From the NCBI GenBank assembly GCA_005879255.1, contig VBKY01000071.1, positions 1-44,155 on the forward strand: DNA of 44,155 nt, read 5' to 3'. Position numbers and translations under genes: made by a program. The notes under the pieces were generated by a model. That model was not told where the DNA came from, did not search any database, and saw only the letters and a program-made list of their open reading frames with translations. The DNA is from Deltaproteobacteria bacterium (GTDB lineage Bacteria; Desulfobacterota_B; Binatia; UBA9968). Each line of letters starts with the position of its first letter. Position 1 is the stretch's first letter. Positions 24,052-31,632 of this stretch are shown here, one piece after another.

Positions 24052-24676
24052 TGGTCAAACCGAGCCTGCGCATCTTGGCCGTGCCGAAGATACTGCGTGT
24101 TCGTCCGGCGCAGTTTACCACCACGGTCGTATCGGGCTTCTGCTTTAACTCGTCGGCCCACAAAATCAGATCGCCGCCCGGCACGTTTATTCCATGCGGA
24201 ATACAGAATCTGCCGTACTCTTCCGGCGTGCGCACATCCAGAATAATCAAATTGGCAGAGCGTGCCTGTAAAGCTTTCAGTTCCTCCGGCAATATGTCCG
24301 GAATACTCCGTTCACGATGAACTCTCTCGCCGAAAGCCTTGCTCGGCACATTCACCCCGCTAACCGTCGCCCGGCCGTCTTTCCGCCACGCCGTCAGTCC
24401 GCCGTCGAGAATTGACACTTGCGCATAGCCGAGTTGAGCTAAGGTTTTCGCCGCGAGAGACGCCCGAGTATCGCCTTCATCGTAGACAACGATCGGCACG
24501 GTGGGATTCGGCACGAGTTGGCTGATCCGAAATTCGATCTGGCTGCGCGGCAATGACGTCGTGCCGGCAATCTGGCATTCGTTGTATTCGCCGCGCTCGC
24601 GGACATCGAATACGGCGTACAGCTCGGCGGAGGACATCAACTCGGCAACTTCCTGGCAAGAAATTAAAGTGTTCAT
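23951..24676 (-). CDS. Rhodanese domains 1 and 2 (N-terminal part of a frameshifted gene)
   Basis: Start taken as ATG 24676; an ATG at 24685 lies too close to GGAG (24691-24688). Domain 1 (about 1-105) has Asp66 instead of the active Cys (VVYDEGDTR). Domain 2 (about 130-215) has Cys189 in VVNCAGRTR. Real homology ends at NVRSLK (about residue 214, position 24035); the following 27 residues are out of frame. Deleting one base near 24034 continues directly into NGTMGWVLAG in the overlapping ORF. The repaired protein would have 522 residues and four domains alternating inactive-active-inactive-active, as expected for a double thiosulfate sulfurtransferase. Confidence 0.85.
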   Translation of the reverse strand: MNTLISCQEVAELMSSAELYAVFDVRERGEYNECQIAGTTSLPRSQIEFRISQLVPNPTVPIVVYDEGDTRASLAAKTLAQLGYAQVSILDGGLTAWRKDGRATVSGVNVPSKAFGERVHRERSIPDILPEELKALQARSANLIILDVRTPEEYGRFCIPHGINVPGGDLILWADELKQKPDTTVVVNCAGRTRSIFGTAKMRRLGLTNVRSLKERHDGLGACRHGVGKESGTHDSVVSAP

Positions 24677-24807
24677 ATGACTCATGTCTCCAGATCAAGG
24701 TTCTTCGTGCAAGCGGCTTGCACTATGGACAAGATTTGTTCTACTTATGCCAGCGACAAATACAAGCGCGATATCCTCTCATCGATCGAGCTAATCGGGA
24801 GGATGCG

Positions 24808-25788
24808 ATGGCAACCATTCATGAACATTTCAGCGGTCTGTTTATTCCACACGTCACGCCCTTCGAAAGTTCAGGCGCTCTCGATCTGGAAAGTCTTACC
24901 CGCCTGACCCAACATTTGTCATCGCTCCCCGGCGTGGCCGGTCTGGTTTCTTGCGCACGCATCGGTGAAAGCTCCGTTCTGAGCATCGAGGAGAAACGCC
25001 GCGTCTATGAAGTCTCTGGAAAAGCCGTGCATGACGCCGGCAAAGTGCATATCGCCACCATCGCACCGCAGTCAACGGACGAAGCGATCAGCCTGATGCG
25101 CGACCTGGAAAGCTTGCCGGTGGACGGCGTGATGATTTTTCCGCCGCTACTTTTCGCCTGGGGAAAAGTCGATCCCAATCTGAAAGTCCGTTTCTTCGAG
25201 GATCTCGCGCGCGAAACGAAGTTGCCCATCGTGCTTTTCCAGGTGCCGGTCAAAAGCTATTACTACGACCCAGAAACCGTTTGCCGCATCGCCCGCCTCG
25301 AGAACGTCCTAGCGTTCAAAGAAGCGTCGTTCGACATCAATCTGTTTACGGAAACTATTCAGGCGCTCAAGCGCGACAAAGCCGCTATGCGTGTGCTCAC
25401 CGGCAACGACCGCTTCGTCGCCGAGAGTTATAAGCTCGGCGCCAACGGCGCGCTGATCGGCGTGGCCAACGTCGCAACGGAAAAATGGGGCGCCATGGAC
25501 ATCGCCGGACGCGCCGGAAAATTCGACGAAGCCGCCGCGATCCAACACGAATTGGAATTGGTGAAAGAATTGGTCTTCAGCGAACCGATCGTCGAGGCCG
25601 TGGCGCGCATCAAAGTGGTTCTCCAACACGATGGGCTGATCAAAACAGCGAAGGTCCGCCGCCCCCAGCTCGGAATTTCCGAGGCGGAGCAAAAGCAGCT
25701 GCTCGACAGCTACCGTGTATTGAAGCGGAATGAATTTCGCAGCGCCGAGACCGGAGCGGAAAGCAAGCGCCGTCAAGCGGTGGCTTAG
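24808..25788 (+). CDS. DapA-like (dihydrodipicolinate synthase family) aldolase
   Basis: A 326-residue TIM-barrel aldolase; ATG 24808 has GGGAGGA (24797-24803) upstream, while the long frame to 24553 overlaps the divergent rhodanese gene. The Schiff-base Lys is Lys171 (VLAFKEASF). Two DapA hallmarks are changed: the pyruvate-binding GTTGE reads ARIGESS (50-56) and the proton-relay YNVP reads FQVP (144-147). It is therefore probably not a true DHDPS but another class I lyase/aldolase of the superfamily. Divergent from the rhodanese gene, so they share an upstream region (24677-24807). Confidence 0.88.
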   Translation: MATIHEHFSGLFIPHVTPFESSGALDLESLTRLTQHLSSLPGVAGLVSCARIGESSVLSIEEKRRVYEVSGKAVHDAGKVHIATIAPQSTDEAISLMRDLESLPVDGVMIFPPLLFAWGKVDPNLKVRFFEDLARETKLPIVLFQVPVKSYYYDPETVCRIARLENVLAFKEASFDINLFTETIQALKRDKAAMRVLTGNDRFVAESYKLGANGALIGVANVATEKWGAMDIAGRAGKFDEAAAIQHELELVKELVFSEPIVEAVARIKVVLQHDGLIKTAKVRRPQLGISEAEQKQLLDSYRVLKRNEFRSAETGAESKRRQAVA

Positions 25789-25866
25789 TCATCAAATAAT
25801 CAGCTCGAAGAGAAGAATTTAACCAAGAACAATTTTTCTAATCTTCGTCTCGTAAAAATTAAGCGA

Positions 25867-27156
25867 TCAGTTTACCGGTTCGCTACTCCGTCCGGGAATA
25901 ACCAACGCAAACAACGCAATCGTCACCGCCAGTAATACCATCGCGCTCAGCGCCAGTGACCAGTGCACGCCGATTAGTCCGCCGACCACGCCGACGGTCA
26001 CGCCGCTGAAGGCCCGCAGGCCATTGTTCGACATGTTAAACAAACCGATCAAGCGCCCGCGTAGTTGGGTCGGTGCCTGTAGTTGCACGAGAGTTTGCGC
26101 CATCGAAAGAAACGTTAAATTGAGCAGCCCCGCGCAGAATAGCAACGCGACCGCCAGCACATAATTCGTGGACGCCGCGAAACCGCCGATCGCCAGACAC
26201 CAGAGGATCGAACAAATCGCCGCGTTGCGTGCGTTCGCCCTTAGCAGGCCGGTGCCTTCCAGCAGGAGACCGCCAATTGCCGCTCCGCCGGCATTGGCTC
26301 CGAGCAAGATGCTATATGCCCAATCTTGTTTTTCGTGTCCGAAGTCATGGGCGAATTCCGGCATTTGAGCCTGGAAGGCGTTGCCCACAAGCAGCGATGT
26401 CGCCCCACCTAGAAGAATCATGGAAAGAATTGTCGGATTCGCGGCCGTCTCGCGCATCAATTTCAGCGCGCCGCCGAAGCTGAATCGCGGCGCTCGACCA
26501 CTTCCCGCGTCATCGCGGCCATGACCGGTATAGGGCAGGATAAACATGAAGACGATCATCGGCACGTACATAAACACGTTGATAAAAAGCCCCGCCAGAG
26601 CCCCGAAAAGAAGCATCGTTGCCCCGCCTACGGCCGGTCCGATAAGCACCGCGATATTGCGTCCCGTTGAATTGAGCCTGACCGCGCTTTGTAAATATTC
26701 GCGCCCGACGATGTCATGAATGATCAGTTGGCTGCCGGGGCTGCCCAACACACCGGCCATGCCATGTATCACCAAGAGAACACAGGCGTGCCATAATTGA
26801 ATCGTGTCGGTGAGAAACAAAATCGCCCAGGTAAGCGACACGCTAGCGTACATGAGCTGAGCAGCCTGAATCACGCGCCGGCAGTCGTGCCGATCGGCGA
26901 GTGCGCCAAAGTAGACGGAAAAAAACAAGAATGGCGTCCAGTGGCTAATCACGGCAAAGCCGGCCAGCACCGGCGAGTGAAATTTCTGATAGAGCAGCCA
27001 ATAACTGATCACATGCTCGATGTTGTCGCCCATTTGCGACAACATGATCACGAAAAAATATCTCCGATAGTCGCGATGGTGCAGCGCCGCGAAAGCAACT
27101 TTGCGCTCGGGATTTAACGCTGAATCGATACTTGAAGAAATCGGTTTTGCGGTCAT
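25867..27156 (-). CDS. MFS transporter, first of a tandem set
   Basis: A 429-residue membrane protein of the MFS_3 (EntS-like exporter) group. About 12 hydrophobic segments are visible; typical signatures are WLLYQKFHSPVLAGFAVISHW in helices 1-2, the loop GALADRHDCRRVIQ (the DRxxRR-type MFS motif A), and a GLLEGTGLL loop in the centre. It is the last gene of three related minus-strand genes, 157 bases after the second. These proteins usually export siderophores or drugs; the substrate here is unknown. Start ATG 27156, with only a weak ribosome site. Confidence 0.9.
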   Translation of the reverse strand: MTAKPISSSIDSALNPERKVAFAALHHRDYRRYFFVIMLSQMGDNIEHVISYWLLYQKFHSPVLAGFAVISHWTPFLFFSVYFGALADRHDCRRVIQAAQLMYASVSLTWAILFLTDTIQLWHACVLLVIHGMAGVLGSPGSQLIIHDIVGREYLQSAVRLNSTGRNIAVLIGPAVGGATMLLFGALAGLFINVFMYVPMIVFMFILPYTGHGRDDAGSGRAPRFSFGGALKLMRETAANPTILSMILLGGATSLLVGNAFQAQMPEFAHDFGHEKQDWAYSILLGANAGGAAIGGLLLEGTGLLRANARNAAICSILWCLAIGGFAASTNYVLAVALLFCAGLLNLTFLSMAQTLVQLQAPTQLRGRLIGLFNMSNNGLRAFSGVTVGVVGGLIGVHWSLALSAMVLLAVTIALFALVIPGRSSEPVN

Positions 27157-27313
27157 GCGAGCTTGTGCAACCTATCGAGAGGATAAAGAACCTTTGCAGA
27201 CTAGAGCAGTGATTCGTCGGAATTTTTTTTCTTTGGCATTTTTCCCTTTTAATTTTGCTTTTGTCTTATCCGCCGCCCTTTTGCCTTGGCTCTCTGCTCT
27301 GAGCGCCTTGCCT

Positions 27314-28597
27314 TTAACTGAACTCTCCTTGCCGCTGACCCGGCATGGCGAAGGCAAATAGAGCGACTGTAATCGCCAGTAGCACCAACGCGCTCCCGGC
27401 GAGCGACCAGTGCACGCCGATCAGTCCGCCCAATACGCCAACGGTCAAGCCACTAAAAGCTTTCAGCCCCATACTTGCCATAGCGAAAAGTCCGATCAGT
27501 CGGCCGCGCAGATGCGGCGGCGATAGCATTTGTACGATCGTCTGCCCCATGGAAGAAAAGGTCAGGTTCAACACCCCCGCCGTAAAGAGCAGCAACAGGG
27601 ATAGAGAATAGCTGGACGAGAACGCGAATCCGGCGATCGCGACACACCACAGAATCGCGCTGATCATGGCGGTTTGCACGCGCGGCGGAAGCCAGCCGCG
27701 GCCCTCGAGCAGGAACCCGCCGATCACCGCGCCGGCGGCATTGGCGGCCAACAGTGCGCTGTAGGCAAAGTCGGCTTTCTCCGTGCCCAGATCGTGCGCG
27801 AACTCCGGCATCGTCGCCTGGAAGGCGGTGCCGACAAAAAATGACACGCAGCCGGCCAGCACGACCATAGTGATGATCGGCCGGTTACCGGACACCTCGC
27901 GGATGACTTCGAAAGCGTCACGCCAACCGAGGGCTCGGCGCGCCGGCGCAGCGCCTTCGCGGCTATGACCCGTGTAGGGCACAGCCCACAACCAAACGGT
28001 CAACGGCAGGTAAATGAGAGCATTGACCACAAGCCCCATCGCCGGACTCAATAAAAGCATCAGTCCACCGCCCACCGCAGGACCAAAAAGAACGCCCAGT
28101 TGTCGACTCGTAGAGTTGAGCCGGACGGCGCTTTGCAAATGCTCCGTGCCGACGATGTCGTGGATCAAGAGTTGGCTTCCCGGGCCCCAGAGCACACCCG
28201 CCATTCCGTGAATCACCAGCAAAACGCAGGCATGCCAGATTTGAATCGTATCCGTATAGAACAGATACGCCCACGCCACCGACACTCCCATGTACATGAT
28301 TTGCGCAACTTGGATGACTTTCCGGCAGTCGTAGCGATCGGCGAGCGCGCCGAAGTAGACGGCGAAAAGCAAAAACGGCGTCCAGTGCACCAGCACGGCG
28401 AATCCGGCAAGCGTCGGCGATTGAAACTTTTGATAAAGCAGCCAGTAACTAATTACGTGCTCGATATTGTCCGCCATCATCGCCAGCGCCGTGCCGCTGA
28501 AGTAATAGCGAAAATCTTTGTGTCGCAGCGCGGCGAAGGCGACTTTTTTGCTCGAACCGGGCGTGGTTGGATTGGCTTTGTCACTCACGGATGCCAC
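27314..28597 (-). CDS. MFS transporter, second of a tandem set
   Basis: A 427-residue MFS_3-type transporter with the same layout as its neighbours: RHKDFRYYFSGTALAMMADN at the start, the loop GALADRYDCRKVIQ, PEFAHDLGTEKADFAY before helix 7, and HWSLAGSALVLLAI near the end. I chose GTG 28597 because GGAG lies six bases upstream; the frame also opens at TTG 28609. Length agrees with the repaired third copy. Arranged head to tail with the other two, about 110 bases from the end of the third. Confidence 0.9.
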   Translation of the reverse strand: MASVSDKANPTTPGSSKKVAFAALRHKDFRYYFSGTALAMMADNIEHVISYWLLYQKFQSPTLAGFAVLVHWTPFLLFAVYFGALADRYDCRKVIQVAQIMYMGVSVAWAYLFYTDTIQIWHACVLLVIHGMAGVLWGPGSQLLIHDIVGTEHLQSAVRLNSTSRQLGVLFGPAVGGGLMLLLSPAMGLVVNALIYLPLTVWLWAVPYTGHSREGAAPARRALGWRDAFEVIREVSGNRPIITMVVLAGCVSFFVGTAFQATMPEFAHDLGTEKADFAYSALLAANAAGAVIGGFLLEGRGWLPPRVQTAMISAILWCVAIAGFAFSSSYSLSLLLLFTAGVLNLTFSSMGQTIVQMLSPPHLRGRLIGLFAMASMGLKAFSGLTVGVLGGLIGVHWSLAGSALVLLAITVALFAFAMPGQRQGEFS

Positions 28598-28709
28598 TGT
28601 TGTCTCCAAAAGCAGGTGGGGTTAACCGATGACACTAACGGATAACCCGCAGCGAGGCAAACGCGATCCGCAGAGTTTGATAGACAAAAGCCGTCGCTGA
28701 GTTTTTCGC

Positions 28710-29147
28710 TCAGCTGAGCTCTTCCGCCCTGGAGCCCAATGAAGCGAACGCGAACAGAGCCACGGTCACGGCGAGCAGCGCCATTGAGCTCAAAGCCAGC
28801 GACCAGTGAATGCCGATCAGACCGCCGATCACGCCCACCGTTACCCCGCTAAATGCGCGCAAGCCGTACGCCGACATGGAGAAGAGTCCGATCAGCCGGC
28901 CGCGCAATGCCACCGACGCTTCCAATTGTACGATCGTTTGCGCGATCGAATAGAAGGATAGATTCAGAGCTCCAGCGATAAACAAGAGAACGAGAGACAA
29001 AGGGTAACTCTTCGAAAAAGCGAAGACGGTCATCGTCACGCACCAGAGAATCGCGCATGTGATCGCCGATTTCACCGTCGGCGGTAACCATGCTTTGCCG
29101 TCGAGCACGAAGCCGCCGAACACCGAGCCGGCAGCGTTGGCCGTCAA
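28710..29147 (-). CDS. MFS transporter, third of a tandem set: C-terminal part
   Basis: This frame supplies the C-terminal six helices (residues from TANAAGSVFGGFVLDG to the end) and aligns directly to the matching part of the two intact neighbours (AANAAGAVIGGFLLEG in the second). It has no own start region in the homologous sense; the ATG at 29147 falls inside helix 7. It should be read as the continuation of 29144-29992, with one base missing near 29153 (an AGN codon before GCGCTC). Confidence 0.82.
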   Translation of the reverse strand: MTANAAGSVFGGFVLDGKAWLPPTVKSAITCAILWCVTMTVFAFSKSYPLSLVLLFIAGALNLSFYSIAQTIVQLEASVALRGRLIGLFSMSAYGLRAFSGVTVGVIGGLIGIHWSLALSSMALLAVTVALFAFASLGSRAEELS

Positions 29148-29992
29148 GAGCGCCTGTATGCGAAGTCCGCTTTTTCAGCGCCCAGGTCATGGGCGAATTC
29201 CGGCATGTTCGCTTGAAACGCATTGCCGACGAAAAGTGACGCGGCGCCACCTAGCAGGATCATGGTCACGATCGGACGGTTCGCGAAGACTTCGCGAATA
29301 ACCGCCGGTGCATCGCGCCAGCGCAGCGCGCGACGCGCGCTCATGCCTTCGCGGGTGTGCCCCGTGTAGGGAACGATCATGAGCCAAATAGTCAACGGCA
29401 AATAGATCAGCGTGTTCACCAGCAGACCTGTCGGCGCGCCGAGGATCAGCATCAAACCGCCGCCGACGGCCGGACCGAGTAGGATACCGAGTTGCCGGCT
29501 GGTCGCATTGAGCCGCACCGCGCTCGGCAGATCGTCCGCGCCGACAATATCGTGAATCAGCAGGATCTCTGCGGGCGTCCAGAAAACGCCGGCGATGCCA
29601 TGAACAACCAGCAAGACACACGCGTGCCAAACTTCGATGGTATCGGTAAAGAACAGAATCGCCCATGCCGCCGACACGACCATGTACATGATCTGCGCGA
29701 CCTGGATAAGTTTGCGGCAATCGTAGCGATCAGCCAGACCGCCGAAGTAGACCGAGAGCAGCAAAAACGGTGTCCAGTGGCTAATCACGGCGAAACCGGC
29801 GAGCACCGGGGACTGAAATTTTTGGAACAGCACCCAGTAAGTGATTACATGCTCGATGTTGTCCGCCATCATCGCGAGCATGGTAGTTACAAAAAACCAT
29901 TGGAAGTCGCGATGCTTGAGCGCGGCGAAGGCGACTTTCCGATTCGTAGCAACTGAACTGGGGGCTTGTGTCGTGTCCTTGGTGGAAACCAA
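29144..29992 (-). CDS. MFS transporter, third of a tandem set: N-terminal part
   Basis: Codes for helices 1-6 and the central loop up to PEFAHDLGAEKADFAY, after which the frame reads RRS and stops, while the paralogues continue SALLAANAAG. Motif A is present (GGLADRYDCRKLIQ). The start at TTG 29992 is the only one possible before an upstream stop, and its ribosome site is weak. Adding one base near 29153 joins it to 28710-29147 and gives 427 residues, exactly the length of the second copy. As the sequence stands the protein would be truncated and inactive. Confidence 0.82.
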   Translation of the reverse strand: MVSTKDTTQAPSSVATNRKVAFAALKHRDFQWFFVTTMLAMMADNIEHVITYWVLFQKFQSPVLAGFAVISHWTPFLLLSVYFGGLADRYDCRKLIQVAQIMYMVVSAAWAILFFTDTIEVWHACVLLVVHGIAGVFWTPAEILLIHDIVGADDLPSAVRLNATSRQLGILLGPAVGGGLMLILGAPTGLLVNTLIYLPLTIWLMIVPYTGHTREGMSARRALRWRDAPAVIREVFANRPIVTMILLGGAASLFVGNAFQANMPEFAHDLGAEKADFAYRRS

Positions 29993-30200
29993 AGCTGCGT
30001 CCGCGATCTATAAAGCTAGGATTTGAAAGTAACGGATATTCGAAAGTGGTGCAAATAACTCGCCCGATCCAGGCGTTTCGACCACCCTCCGAGAGCCAAC
30101 AAGTTCGGCGAGAACTGGATTTATCGCTAAATTGGTTGTAGAGGTGTTTCTAATTTTCCAGGGAACACTCGAGCGCCTAACTCTTTGGATCTGCCATTCG

Positions 30201-30467
30201 ATGTCTATGAAGTTGTCACTCAAATCCATGATCATCGCCGGCGCGCTTTTTAAAGCCATCTGCTTTCTTTTCATCTCGCTCTTGAATGCCCTCTTGCGCC
30301 CCTACGGCGGTGCCTACCTGGCAATTCTAATGTCGCTCTACCCCGGCTATGACGCGGTCAGCGGACCGATTGGTATTATCGTTGGAACTTTCTATTCCCT
30401 ACTTGCCGGAGGGCTCGCCGGCTTTCTTTTCGGCTGGCTTTATAATTTCTTCGCAGAAAAATCCTGA
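30201..30467 (+). CDS. Small two-pass membrane protein (DUF5676/holin-like)
   Basis: An 88-residue membrane protein. ATG 30201 (MSMKLSLKSM) is preferred over the longer frame from 30132. Two hydrophobic segments (about 10-30 and 57-80) flank a loop with PYGGAYL and YPGYDAVSGPIG; the second ends GLAGFLFGWLYNFF. That pattern resembles DUF5676-type small membrane proteins sometimes labelled phage holin, but no phage genes are here. Monocistronic between the MFS genes and the leaderless binding protein. Function unknown. Confidence 0.7.
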   Translation: MSMKLSLKSMIIAGALFKAICFLFISLLNALLRPYGGAYLAILMSLYPGYDAVSGPIGIIVGTFYSLLAGGLAGFLFGWLYNFFAEKS

Positions 30468-30707
30468 ATACAACCGCCATTTTCTGCACCGCCACTCATG
30501 ACGGAATTATATCGAGAGTGTGGAATACTGGTGTGAATACAGTTTTACAAACGCACCAACGAACTGAAACCCACGCTGAAGTATGTCATCGCACGGGGAA
30601 AGAGAAGATCATCGCCGGGCTGGCAAAGGAAAACCGCCGACGCGTGATATCAAACCATAGCGACAGCGATCTGTCCCATAATTTTTGACGCTACAGCGCG
30701 GCGTCAT

Positions 30708-31601
30708 TTAGTCGGGCATGGAGACGGCACGGTCGTAGTCTGGTTTGGCCACCTGGCCCTCCGGGAACAGCTTTTCCTGTTCAATCCAGCGATGCGTCTG
30801 CTCGAATATCTCCCGCGTATACGGCTCGAATACCAAACGCTCTCCCGGCCCAAACCCGCCGACATCGATCAGGTCGTGATACTTTTCCGGCAACTCTTTT
30901 AAGAAATAATGTTTATAGCGCTCCGGTTCGAGGTCAATATCTCGTTGCGCGCGTTGCAGCGCCTTAAAGTAGCGCTTGACGTCTTCCACGTCCGCATCCT
31001 GATGCAGCAAGAAACCGATCATGAAAGTGGTGTCTAAAATTTTTCGGCAACCCTGCTGTTCGGCGACGTACAGTGGTGCACCAAACATGTTTGCCGCATC
31101 GACTTTACGGTTCAACAGCGCGGCCAGCCGGTCCTGCGGTTGGCCGATAAACGCGAGCTTGATCTCATCGGGCTTGAGGATCTTTTCCAATGCTTGGATG
31201 GCAGAGAAGTAACTACCGGAGTGATAGCCCACCCCAACCTCTATGCCGGCCAGCTCGGACGGCTTCTTAATCGAAGACTCCGGCGGGACGACAATGGCCG
31301 AGGGGGTCACAGAGTACGCGTGTCCCCACATGCGGCCGTGGCCCGAGGAAGAAGCCATGTTGACCGCCCAATGGCACGCGCAACTGATGTCGGCGACACG
31401 ACCTTTCTCCATATTTTCGAAGGCCCCGCGTTTTACTTCCGGCGCGGCGGACTCGGTGGATTGGACGAGCGCGTATCCGGACGACTGCGTCGCGTATGAA
31501 GTTAAGAACTCGTACTCCAATCCTTCATCCTTGAAGTATCCCTTTTCGTCAGCGACCCACTCCTGAAGGCGCCCGTGCGGCTCTATGCGAAATTTCTTCA
31601 T
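30708..31601 (-). CDS. Leaderless NMT1/THI5-like protein next to a Rieske oxygenase
   Basis: A 297-residue protein with the NMT1-type binding fold (EWVADEKGYFKDEGLEYEFL, PSELAGIEVGVGYHSGSYF, LLNRKVDAANMFG) but no signal peptide: GGAGG at 31607-31611 fixes the start at ATG 31601 (MKKFRIEPHG). It should stay in the cytoplasm. A Cys/His-rich patch, ISCACHW plus GHGRMWGHAY (Cys74, Cys76, His77, His88, His94), is unusual for a binding protein and could hold a metal. THI5 itself is a cytosolic enzyme of this fold. It lies 31 bases after the Rieske oxygenase stop, so the two are co-expressed. Possible roles: substrate carrier, sensor or enzyme for the oxygenase pathway (inference). Confidence 0.85.
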   Translation of the reverse strand: MKKFRIEPHGRLQEWVADEKGYFKDEGLEYEFLTSYATQSSGYALVQSTESAAPEVKRGAFENMEKGRVADISCACHWAVNMASSSGHGRMWGHAYSVTPSAIVVPPESSIKKPSELAGIEVGVGYHSGSYFSAIQALEKILKPDEIKLAFIGQPQDRLAALLNRKVDAANMFGAPLYVAEQQGCRKILDTTFMIGFLLHQDADVEDVKRYFKALQRAQRDIDLEPERYKHYFLKELPEKYHDLIDVGGFGPGERLVFEPYTREIFEQTHRWIEQEKLFPEGQVAKPDYDRAVSMPD

Positions 31602-31632
31602 AAAGACCTCCGTCAAAAAAATCTGTCAGATA

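Noticed and set aside
30468..30707. Remnant of a transposase or other gene in the gap before the leaderless binding protein
   Set aside because: Short open stretches exist in more than one frame but none has a start, family motif or steady codon use; I see nothing supportable in this gap.
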